A DNA stretch of 64,000 nt from Desulfurobacteriaceae bacterium (GTDB lineage: Bacteria; Aquificota; Aquificia; Desulfurobacteriales; Desulfurobacteriaceae). Below the pieces are notes generated by a model. The model was not told the DNA's origin, ran no database searches, and worked only from the letters and a program-made list of their open reading frames with translations. Below are positions 17,412 through 24,566 of this stretch, in pieces. The DNA lies in the NCBI GenBank assembly GCA_027063785.1, contig JAMORC010000005.1:26050-90049 (forward strand). Direction: 5' to 3'. Position numbers and translations under genes: made by a program. Numbering within the stretch: the stretch's first letter is position 1; every line of letters begins with the position of its first letter.

Positions 17412-18353
17412 CTAAATCGGTAACTTTTCCACAAGCCTCCTTACAGATTCTACCGACTTTTTCCAGTCAGCCCACTCTTCTTCGGTAAGGTCGAGCTTGA
17501 TTATTTCCTCTACTCCGTCTTTTCCGATGACTATCGGTACGCCGACGCAAAGCCCGGAGGCGCTGTAATACTCTCCGACTTCGCCATCAAGGTAAACGCT
17601 GGCCGATAAGATTTTCCTTTTGTTCCAGAGTATCGAGAGAACCATTTCCATAATAGAGGCAGCCGGGGCATAGAAAGCACTGCCGGTTTTGAGAAGCTGG
17701 ACTATTTCTCCTCCGCCGAACCTTGTTCTTTCTATTACCTCTTCAAGCTCTTCCTTTGAGAGAAAATCGGTTATCGGAAGACCGGCAATAGTAGTGTACT
17801 TCCTGAGGGGAACCATGTCATCGCCGTGTCCCCCTATAACAAAAGCGTTTATGTTTTCAACAGATATGTTGGTCTTCTCGGATATAAAGTAGGCAAACCG
17901 TGCGGAGTCAAGAACTCCGGCCATTCCCATAACCCTCTCTTTAGGGAAACCGGTAACCTTTAATGCTGTGTAAGTCATGGCGTCAAGGGGATTTGTAACA
18001 ACTATGACAAAGGCATCCGGAGAGTATTTCTTTATTTGTTCGGAAACGCTCTTTACGACTTCAAAGTTCTTAAAAAGGAGGTCGTCCCTGCTCATTCCCG
18101 GCTTCCTCGGGAAGCCTGCCGTTATTATCACTATATCGGAGTTTGCCGTGTCTTCGTAGTTTCCCGTTCCCGTGACTTGGGCGTTAAAGCCGAGAATCGG
18201 GGAGGCTTCCATAATGTCAAGGGCTTTGCCTTTTGCGACTCCCTCATTTATATCTATCAGCGTGATATCTGCCGTTTCCCTTCTGGCGAGGAGAAGTGCC
18301 AGTGTAGCTCCTATGTTTCCCGCGCCTACTATTGTTATTTTTTTCCTTTCCAA
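17412..18353 (-). CDS. mdh: malate dehydrogenase (LDH-like type)
   Basis: 313 residues. The NAD Rossmann motif is VGAGNIGATLA, and GFPRKPGMSRDDLL carries the arginine that selects malate over lactate; the catalytic His lies in VIGGHGDDMVPL. It interconverts oxaloacetate and malate; in an autotroph with a reductive TCA cycle it would run toward malate. The start is TTG 18353 with GGAGG seven bases upstream. It heads mdh-SWIM-fumA. Confidence 0.96.
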   Translation of the reverse strand: MERKKITIVGAGNIGATLALLLARRETADITLIDINEGVAKGKALDIMEASPILGFNAQVTGTGNYEDTANSDIVIITAGFPRKPGMSRDDLLFKNFEVVKSVSEQIKKYSPDAFVIVVTNPLDAMTYTALKVTGFPKERVMGMAGVLDSARFAYFISEKTNISVENINAFVIGGHGDDMVPLRKYTTIAGLPITDFLSKEELEEVIERTRFGGGEIVQLLKTGSAFYAPAASIMEMVLSILWNKRKILSASVYLDGEVGEYYSASGLCVGVPIVIGKDGVEEIIKLDLTEEEWADWKKSVESVRRLVEKLPI

Positions 18354-18396
18354 GTTTACCTCCGCACTGAATGAAGTTCACTTTATTTTAACACGG

Positions 18397-18427
18397 TTTT
18401 AACAATTCTTTTAATGATAGGTGTCAA
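18397..18427 (-). promoter_or_regulatory. putative mdh promoter
   Basis: A perfect TTGACA -35 box at 18422-18427 (minus strand) is followed by TTAAAA or TGTTAA at 17-19 bases. The -35 is strong, the -10 weak, so confidence is modest. The surrounding 18354-18487 gap is AT-rich and otherwise featureless apart from a Shine-Dalgarno sequence for the plus-strand gene. Confidence 0.4.
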
Positions 18428-18487
18428 CGGTAAAGTTTAGAGTGAATTAATAAATTAATACTTGAGGAATCATATTCGGAGGATGTC

Positions 18488-18778
18488 GTGAAAACTGCCG
18501 AGGAACTTAGGAAGCTCCTGTTAGAGGAGAATGAGCTGTTGAAAAGCATACTTTCGAAATCTGCAATTTCAAAAGAGGTTCTCGGGAAACTTAGTGATAT
18601 ACAGAGCAGGAAACGATCTCTTCTGGAGGCTCTGAAAAAAAACCTTCCTGAAACGCCGTCTCTTGAAACCTTAAAGGAGATTCGTTCGCTCGCTGCTGCC
18701 AACAGAAAGCTGGTTACACAGCTTGTCAGGCAAATTACTTTTTCCGCTTTGCTCTTTCTGCCAGGAACTTCCTTTTAG
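18488..18778 (+). CDS. small helical protein, possibly FlgN-like flagellar chaperone
   Basis: 96 residues, all helical heptads: a Leu/Glu/Lys-rich N-terminal half and a SLAAANRKLVTQL segment resembling the Asn-rich helix of FlgN-type export chaperones. The start is GTG 18488 with GGAGG five bases upstream, which supports real translation. The last 44 bases overlap the ferredoxin gene of the hydrogenase cluster on the other strand. FlgN assignment rests on resemblance only; it could simply be an uncharacterised coiled-coil protein. A minus-strand open frame over it has no such start signal. Confidence 0.5.
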   Translation: MKTAEELRKLLLEENELLKSILSKSAISKEVLGKLSDIQSRKRSLLEALKKNLPETPSLETLKEIRSLAAANRKLVTQLVRQITFSALLFLPGTSF

Positions 18779-19130
18779 ACTCCTCTGCTTTCCTCTCTAT
18801 TAAGTTCCATTCCGGTATATCTTGAGCTACCGCCGGTTCTGCCGTGTTCTCGACTTGAGTTAAGCATCCGGGTTTCGGACAGGCCCTTACGCACTCTCCG
18901 CAGTAGATGCATAGGTAAGGGTTATAGTGAAATTCCTTCTTTCCGTTATCCTTATAGGTGAACTTAATAGCTCCCGGAGGACAGACCATTTCACACTTGG
19001 TGCAAAATATGCAGAGGCTCTCATCGTAGACTATGAGTCCCCTGTAGCCGATTGGAGGAGGAGAAGGTTCTTCGGGATACTTAACGGTAACGGGCTTTGA
19101 AAAAAGGTTTTTAATAGTTGCCTTTAACAT
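18735..19130 (-). CDS. echF: 2x[4Fe-4S] ferredoxin subunit of membrane-bound group 4 hydrogenase
   Basis: About 131 residues. Two clusters are visible: CIFCTKCEMVCPPG and CIYCGECVRACPKPG, the pattern of EchF/HycF/NuoI-like subunits that pass electrons between ferredoxin and the small subunit. The ATG at 19130 is given; TTG 19139 has a better-placed GGAGG (eight bases) and may be the true start. The frame is open further upstream but only inside the cytochrome gene. It is the last gene of the hydrogenase operon and has a Lys/Arg-rich C-terminal tail. Confidence 0.88.
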   Translation of the reverse strand: MLKATIKNLFSKPVTVKYPEEPSPPPIGYRGLIVYDESLCIFCTKCEMVCPPGAIKFTYKDNGKKEFHYNPYLCIYCGECVRACPKPGCLTQVENTAEPAVAQDIPEWNLIERKAEESKRKFLAERAKRKK

Positions 19131-19455
19131 TTCCTTCAAGGCTTCCACCTCCGATGAGCTTGTTGAGAATTTCCGAGTTTTCAAGTCCTTTGTGACATTT
19201 AACGCACTTCTGGATAACTTTGTGGGCAGGTGATAAGGAGAGAACTTTTTTATAGTCGTGACACTCAAAACAGTCGGCACCGCATCCCGACTCTAAAGGC
19301 TTTTCATCGTGTTCAGAGTGGCACTGAGTACAGGTCTTCAAAACGGTGTGGTTTTCGTCCTTGGGAATGTTTATGTGACACTGATAGCAGTCACTGCTAC
19401 AGGGAAATGCCGAAAAGGGTAAAAGCAAGAAGATTAAAATCAGTACTCCCATCAT
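19111..19455 (-). CDS. secreted tetraheme cytochrome c encoded within the group 4 hydrogenase operon
   Basis: 114 residues from ATG 19455, which overlaps the large-subunit stop (TGATG). A short signal peptide (about residues 1-17, hydrophobic from residue 3) precedes four CxxCH haem sites: CYQCH, CTQCH, CFECH, CVKCH. The protein looks like a duplicated diheme unit: both halves begin CxxxCxxCH (CSSDCYQCH and CGADCFECH). Haem attachment and export imply a periplasmic location, opposite to the cytoplasmic arm of an Ech-type enzyme. The HemX/CcsA-like gene at 46554-47369 could serve its maturation. I know no standard Ech operon carrying such a gene. Confidence 0.9.
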   Translation of the reverse strand: MMGVLILIFLLLPFSAFPCSSDCYQCHINIPKDENHTVLKTCTQCHSEHDEKPLESGCGADCFECHDYKKVLSLSPAHKVIQKCVKCHKGLENSEILNKLIGGGSLEGNVKGNY

Positions 19456-20540
19456 CACCTCGCCGTGCAGGACAAGCAAGGATCAAAGCTTATTACGGTT
19501 GCAGGAACATCGGAATAGTCCATACCTATAAACAGTTTTTTCATAACGGGAATATTGGCAAAGGTGGGAACCCTTATCCTTACCCTGTCAAGAACCATTT
19601 TCTTTGTCCCTTTTATGTAGTAAAAAAGCTCTCCCCGTGGAGCTTCAACCCTCACGAAAGTTTCTCCTTCGGGAAGTCCCTTTACCGGCACCTTTATTTC
19701 ACCTTCCGGAAGTCCGTCAAGGACGTTCTTCACCATTTCTATTGAATTTATTACCTCCTCAGCCCTTACCAAGTTCCTGTCGTAGATATCTCCTCCTCTC
19801 CTAGTAATAAGTTTGAAACCGACCTCTTCAAAAGGCAGGTAGTTAAACTCAGCCCTTACGTCGGTTTCAAGACCGGCCGCCCTTGCGGGAGGTCCTACAA
19901 CGTTCATCTCCTTAGCCATCTCCTTCGTAACAACACCGACCCCTTTCCACCTAAGGTTAAGCGAGAAGTCGTTTTCAAAAACATCTTTCAACCAGAGGCA
20001 TTTTTCCTCAAGCTCTTTAAGCTTTTTCCTTATTTCCTTTTCAAGTTCGGTCGTCATATCCCTGTTAACGCCTCCGGGGCAAACATAGTCAAACTGAACT
20101 CTGTTTCCCGTTATAAGCTCCAGAAGCTCCATTACAGATTCTCTGTACCTAAAAGTCTGCATAAAGAGGTTTTCGTAACCGGCAACCTCGGCGGTATGTC
20201 CCATTGCAAGGAGGTGGGAATGTATCCTGTCAAGCTCGCTGACCAGAACTCTCAGGTAGAGTGCCCTTTTCGGAACTTCAACCTCCATAAGCCTTTCGAT
20301 GGCCGTAACGTATCCGAGGGTATGGGATATGGCACAAAGGCCGCAGACCCTTGCGACAACGTAGCCGACCTGCATATACTTAAACCTTGTTGAGCAGGCC
20401 TTCTCAATGCCCCTGTGGACGTATCCCACGTCCACCTCAACGTCGACTATCCTCTCGTTTTCTGTCTGAAAAACGAACCTTACAGGTTCGGGAAGTGCAA
20501 CGTGCTGACTTCCGAAAGGAACGGTTATCCTCTTTCCCAT
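19455..20540 (-). CDS. echE: group 4 [NiFe] hydrogenase large subunit (EchE/NuoD-like)
   Basis: 361 residues. Both nickel motifs are present: RVCGLCAISH near residue 65 and DPCLSCT at the extreme C-terminus, ending in Ala-Arg. As is usual in Ech-type enzymes there is no cleavable C-terminal extension, so the missing terminal His is not a truncation. It houses the NiFe site that oxidises H2 or reduces protons, coupled to the membrane subunits encoded upstream. Confidence 0.94.
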   Translation of the reverse strand: MGKRITVPFGSQHVALPEPVRFVFQTENERIVDVEVDVGYVHRGIEKACSTRFKYMQVGYVVARVCGLCAISHTLGYVTAIERLMEVEVPKRALYLRVLVSELDRIHSHLLAMGHTAEVAGYENLFMQTFRYRESVMELLELITGNRVQFDYVCPGGVNRDMTTELEKEIRKKLKELEEKCLWLKDVFENDFSLNLRWKGVGVVTKEMAKEMNVVGPPARAAGLETDVRAEFNYLPFEEVGFKLITRRGGDIYDRNLVRAEEVINSIEMVKNVLDGLPEGEIKVPVKGLPEGETFVRVEAPRGELFYYIKGTKKMVLDRVRIRVPTFANIPVMKKLFIGMDYSDVPATVISFDPCLSCTAR

Positions 20541-20541
20541 C

Positions 20542-20886
20542 TTAACCTCTCCTCAGCGGTGCCTTTGGACTATCGGGGTCAAGGAAAAGTCCTTTCTTGG
20601 CTCCTTCTACTTTCAAATCGAAAAGATCTGCAAGTTCCCACTCGGCAATCCATGCGGAGGGGATAAGGTAGGTAATTGTCGGAATTTCATCGTCGTAACC
20701 GGCTTCTGCCGTAACGACTTTAAAAGTTTCTTTCTCTCCGTACTTACAGAAAAACCACTTCAGCTCAACCTTTCCGCCTAAATCCGTCCCGTTGACGGTT
20801 ATAAAGTGCCAGACATTAGGGTCGTAAAATTCCTTTATTGTCCTCCTCACTTCCCTCAGGGGGACTTTAACTTCTTCTACCCGCAT
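20542..20886 (-). CDS. echD: group 4 hydrogenase NuoC-like subunit (EchD)
   Basis: 114 residues, resembling NuoC/30 kDa subunits: the segment IPTITYLIPSAWIAEWELADLFDLKVEG matches the conserved complex I region around the acidic, aromatic EREIYDLFGI-like motif. It bridges the large and small subunits. It ends two bases before echE and starts inside the end of echC. Confidence 0.85.
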   Translation of the reverse strand: MRVEEVKVPLREVRRTIKEFYDPNVWHFITVNGTDLGGKVELKWFFCKYGEKETFKVVTAEAGYDDEIPTITYLIPSAWIAEWELADLFDLKVEGAKKGLFLDPDSPKAPLRRG

Positions 20887-21397
20887 TAATCACCTCCAAA
20901 CACCTCTCAAGGAGTTTCCTCCTGTTGAGCTTCTCTCCCTCAGGAACTTTGCAGTAAGGCGGGAGTTCTATTTCCTTTTTCTTTTTCTCAAGAATTTCAA
21001 GGGCTTTTACAACACCGTCTATTATCGATTCAGGCCTTGCAGCACAGCCGGGGACGTAAACGTCAACGGGAATAATGGAATCAACGCCGTTTTCGACGTT
21101 ATACATGTGCCTGAAGACTCCCCCGGTGCAGGCGCACGCTCCGACGGCAACTACAACCTTAGGTTCAGGCATCTCAAAGTAAAGCCTGAGAAGCCTTTCC
21201 TTTGCCCTCTTTGTTACGGGGCCCGTCACGAGGAGAATGTCGGACTGCTTGGGGTTACCCCTGTTGAGAATTCCGAACCTTTCAAGGTCGTATTTAGGTG
21301 CAAGACAAGCAAGGATTTCAATATCACAGCCGTTACAACTTCCGGTGTTATAGTGGAGAATCCAGGGAGACTTTTTCCTGAATTTCTTTAACTCCAT
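20867..21397 (-). CDS. echC: group 4 hydrogenase small subunit (EchC/NuoB-like)
   Basis: 176 residues. Cysteines for the single proximal 4Fe-4S cluster are in TGSCNGCDIE, GACACTGG and VPGCAARPE, the NuoB pattern. It carries electrons between the ferredoxin subunit and the NiFe site. The C-terminal extension (about 140-176) is basic. It abuts echB by one base. Confidence 0.94.
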   Translation of the reverse strand: MELKKFRKKSPWILHYNTGSCNGCDIEILACLAPKYDLERFGILNRGNPKQSDILLVTGPVTKRAKERLLRLYFEMPEPKVVVAVGACACTGGVFRHMYNVENGVDSIIPVDVYVPGCAARPESIIDGVVKALEILEKKKKEIELPPYCKVPEGEKLNRRKLLERCLEVINAGRRS

Positions 21398-22237
21398 TTA
21401 ACCCCTCCAGAGAGCAAGTAGCATAAGGTTTATCACGACAAGAGGAATGAGAACATACCAGTGAAAGGCGACCATTTGCCTGAAGTTAACCCTTGCAGTA
21501 ACGTTATCCAGCAGGTTAAAGAAGAAGAAGGCAAAGAGAACAAGAAAAGCACCGAGGAGATGATTGCCGCCGCCGAAAAGGAAAATCAAGAAAAAGACGT
21601 AAACGTATTCAATCCACTTTGCCGTATAGACAGCTTCATAGAACTTACCGGAGTATTCGATTTCGGGACCGCCGATTATCTCCTGGTGAGCTTCTGCAAT
21701 ATCAAAGGGAGACTTTTTCAAGAGAGTGGGGAGAGAGAGGAGAATCGAGACAAAGACAAGCGGAAGTACAAAGAGGGGAACCTCATTTGAATTAAGTATC
21801 TCAGAAATCTGAAAAGTTCCGGTAACTAAGTAAAGCCCGGCGGCAGTCAAAACGTAAAGGGGTTCGTAGGCAACCATGTGGAGAAGCTCTCTCATCGCTC
21901 CCAATATCGAGTATGGAGAACGGACGCTAAAACCACCCACCACGAGAAAGGCCAGAGAGAGAACGTGGAAAAATATTGCGATGAGGAGGTCCCCACCCGA
22001 AAGGAGGACATAAAGAGAAAACCACGTTCCCACTAAATACATAATTCCCATAAAGGCGTGGAAAGAGTGGATAACGATGGAACGTTTATCCATAAGTTTC
22101 AGGAAATCGTAAAAGGGTTGAAGAACCGGAGGTCCAACTCTTCCCTGCATTCTTGCCCTGACAACCCTTTCAAGCCCGTAGATAAATCCGCCGATAACGG
22201 GAGAAAAAAGTGTAAAGACGAGAGCCTCCCAGTTCAT
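21398..22237 (-). CDS. echB: group 4 hydrogenase membrane subunit (EchB/NuoH-like)
   Basis: 279 residues with about eight transmembrane segments. The motif ERVVRARMQGRVGPPVLQPF (about 25-44) and SPFDIAEAHQEIIGGPEIEYSG are NuoH signatures that form the junction between peripheral arm and proton channel. It overlaps echA by four bases (ATGA). Confidence 0.95.
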   Translation of the reverse strand: MNWEALVFTLFSPVIGGFIYGLERVVRARMQGRVGPPVLQPFYDFLKLMDKRSIVIHSFHAFMGIMYLVGTWFSLYVLLSGGDLLIAIFFHVLSLAFLVVGGFSVRSPYSILGAMRELLHMVAYEPLYVLTAAGLYLVTGTFQISEILNSNEVPLFVLPLVFVSILLSLPTLLKKSPFDIAEAHQEIIGGPEIEYSGKFYEAVYTAKWIEYVYVFFLIFLFGGGNHLLGAFLVLFAFFFFNLLDNVTARVNFRQMVAFHWYVLIPLVVINLMLLALWRG

Positions 22238-24093
22238 ATCAGGCCACCTCCGAGAACGAGAGTGATAATGAAGAGGGCAACTGCCGCCGTTTCAATGAGG
22301 GGCTCAACCTGGGAAACGCAGAAGAAGTTGTAAGTTCCCAGTGTCGTCTCTACCCTTTCTCCACAGGTATACTCGTAAACCCTGTCAACCTCCGGAAAGT
22401 GAACAAAGTAGGCAAAAATCGGAACTATTAAGAGGAGGATAAAAGCTCCGATAATCTGCCAGCCGTAAACTTCCGAAAGAGGAGTAATCAGAGTAAGGCC
22501 GGAAGCTTTAACCGGAGCCGGAGATGAAGATATCGAAGCAACAACAGCATTTACAAAATCGGCAGAGAGGTGGGCTATGAAAATTGAACCGACTATCGTA
22601 AAGAGGGCAAGAAGCCCTGCTGTAGAAAGGTAAATAAAGGGCAGTTTCTCGAGCTTAAAGCGCATAAATTCACCCCTTTTCCTTGTCATAACGCCGATAA
22701 CCTTAAAGTAAAGGAGGGTCAGGATTACGCTGCCGGTAGCGATGAAGATAATTGAACCGACGTAAGCGCCGTGGGAGAGGAAGTTTGAAGCTTCTTCAAG
22801 GGTAAGCCACTTGGCCATAAAGATTCCATAAGGAACGATTGTCATACTCATAAAGCCGATGGAGATAAAGACAACCGTTATCGGAGCTTTCTCAACAAGA
22901 CGCCTGATTTCCTCTATGTACTTTGCCTTAAAGAGCTTCTCTATAACGCCGGCTTCCATAAAGAGGAGGGCCTTGACAACTGCGTGAAAGAGTATCAGGA
23001 GAAGAGAAGCCAGAACGGCAGTAGGACTTCCCATGGAGGCCGTCAGCATCATAAGGCCGAGGAGGGAAATCGTAGAGTAAGCAAGGATTTTCTTGAAATT
23101 ATCCTGGGTAAGGGCAAGTAACCCCGCAGAAACGAAGACGAAGCCTGTTGTAACGATTAAGAGCTTTGCGAGGAGCGTTCCTTTTATTACCGGAGAAAGC
23201 CTTAGTATCAGGTAGGGGGCTATCTTAACCATCGTTGCAGAGTGGAGAATTGCACTGACGGGAGTCGGAGCTACCATCGCACCAAGGAGCCAGCGATGAA
23301 ACGGCATCTGGGCTCCTTTAACGAGGGCTGCAATGGCAAGAAATCCCAGCGGGATCATCGACGTAACGGCAGGGTTAACCTTTAAGATATCTGTAAAGCT
23401 GTAAACGCTGTAGTACTTTATGCCGAAGAGGAGTGCAAGGAGAATTGCTATCCCCCCTATCTGGTTCATCCAGAGGGCTTGGAGGGCGTTCGAGATGGAA
23501 ACCGAATCCCACCTGAACCTGATCAGCACGTAAGAGGCAAGCGTTGTTGTCTCAAATAGGGCAAAGAACCATTCGACATTGTTAACAGAGACCGCAAAGT
23601 TCATAACGCCAAGAAACCAAAGAAGCGCGGCAACGAAACGGTTTTCCCTGTCCAGATCTTCCTGCTCCATGTACTTGGTGGCATAGATGCAGATCAGAGA
23701 ACCGACAGTTGCGACGATGAAGTACATAAAAGTAGTGAGGCCATCAACGTATATGGGCGGGGTTTCCCCGTGAGGGATAATAAGGAGAACCCAGGAGAGC
23801 AGAAAAAGCTGGGCAGCGGCAAGAACGGAAACGAGGAAGTTCCTGAACTTTATCCCCTGATAGAGGAAGTAGAGAAGAAGTCCGTAATCAAAGAGAGTAA
23901 CGGCGAGATTTACCCATTCAGGAGGCGTAATGAAAAGCGGAAGCTTTAAGTTCCAGACCTTGAAAGAGAGGTAGGTTAGAATCGGGAAAGAGAGAAAAGT
24001 AATGAGCTGTCTCAACCTGTGAAAGGGAGAAACAAAGACGAGGAGTGCAAGGAGCCAGGGAAGCAAGAAGAGGGAATAAATCACCTTCTCCAT
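22234..24093 (-). CDS. echA: group 4 hydrogenase antiporter-like membrane subunit (EchA/NuoL-like)
   Basis: 619 residues with about 15 transmembrane segments. The proton-channel segments FALFETTTLASYVLI and ALVKGAQMPFHRWLLGAMVAPTPVSAILHSATMV are conserved NuoL/MrpA features. It is the proton or sodium translocating subunit. The gene starts 13 bases inside the end of the cyclic-nucleotide-binding gene, linking the two hydrogenase modules in one transcript. Confidence 0.95.
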   Translation of the reverse strand: MEKVIYSLFLLPWLLALLVFVSPFHRLRQLITFLSFPILTYLSFKVWNLKLPLFITPPEWVNLAVTLFDYGLLLYFLYQGIKFRNFLVSVLAAAQLFLLSWVLLIIPHGETPPIYVDGLTTFMYFIVATVGSLICIYATKYMEQEDLDRENRFVAALLWFLGVMNFAVSVNNVEWFFALFETTTLASYVLIRFRWDSVSISNALQALWMNQIGGIAILLALLFGIKYYSVYSFTDILKVNPAVTSMIPLGFLAIAALVKGAQMPFHRWLLGAMVAPTPVSAILHSATMVKIAPYLILRLSPVIKGTLLAKLLIVTTGFVFVSAGLLALTQDNFKKILAYSTISLLGLMMLTASMGSPTAVLASLLLILFHAVVKALLFMEAGVIEKLFKAKYIEEIRRLVEKAPITVVFISIGFMSMTIVPYGIFMAKWLTLEEASNFLSHGAYVGSIIFIATGSVILTLLYFKVIGVMTRKRGEFMRFKLEKLPFIYLSTAGLLALFTIVGSIFIAHLSADFVNAVVASISSSPAPVKASGLTLITPLSEVYGWQIIGAFILLLIVPIFAYFVHFPEVDRVYEYTCGERVETTLGTYNFFCVSQVEPLIETAAVALFIITLVLGGGLI

Positions 24094-24566
24094 TGTAAAC
24101 CTCCCGGAACCGAGAAGAATCCGCAGACCTGAGAGAATTTCATGTCTTCCGACTTGAGTCTCTCAGAGAGGATTTTGACTATAAGCTCTAAGAGTTTAAG
24201 AAGAACAGAAGGAGCTTCCTCCTTTAAGCAGGAAAAGCTCTTCCTATCAATCCTGAAAGCTTTCACTTTCGACTCTGCAACAGCCCGTAAAGAGTGAGGC
24301 TTACCGAGGAGAAAAGCACATTCTCCGAGGGGCGTTCCTCCGTAAACAACGGCTATTTTCGTCCACCTGCCGAAGTTATCGCTCCTGTAAAGGCCGACCT
24401 TACCTTCCTTTAAAAGGTAAAAGGCATCTGCCGGGGAAAATTCATCAAAAAGAATTTCTCCTTCCTCAAAACTCACCCTCTCCAGATAGCAGGAAAGGAT
24501 TTCTTTCTCTTCATCGCTCAGGCCTTCGAGAAGCCTGCACTCCTCAATCTCCCTCCTGTCTATCAC
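24081..24566 (-). CDS. stand-alone cyclic nucleotide-binding domain protein
   Basis: 161 residues. A single cNMP-binding beta-barrel (about 12-130) with a phosphate-binding-cassette-like segment LGECAFLLGKPHSLRAV keeping Glu and Arg; no helix-turn-helix follows, so it is not a CRP-type regulator. The start is GTG 24566 with AGGAGG four bases upstream. It lies between the soluble and membrane hydrogenases and overlaps both, which suggests it controls or docks to one of them (inference). Confidence 0.85.
   Translation of the reverse strand: MIDRREIEECRLLEGLSDEEKEILSCYLERVSFEEGEILFDEFSPADAFYLLKEGKVGLYRSDNFGRWTKIAVVYGGTPLGECAFLLGKPHSLRAVAESKVKAFRIDRKSFSCLKEEAPSVLLKLLELIVKILSERLKSEDMKFSQVCGFFSVPGGLQWRR

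Noticed and set aside
18431..18457. TAAAGTTT upstream of the FlgN-like gene, a perfect sigma-28 -35 element.
   Set aside because: At the required 15-base distance the -10 reads ATAAATTA, matching GCCGATAA at only 3 of 8 positions; likely chance in AT-rich DNA.
18424..18702. Minus-strand open frame over the FlgN-like gene.
   Set aside because: Ser/Phe/Arg-rich shadow of a helical coding frame; no Shine-Dalgarno sequence, and the plus-strand gene has a good one.
19455..19470. Missing terminal His in the C-terminal nickel motif (DPCLSCT-Ala-Arg) of the Ech-like large subunit, possibly a truncation.
   Set aside because: Ech and other group 4 large subunits often end right after DPCxxC with Arg and lack a cleaved tail; both cysteines are there.
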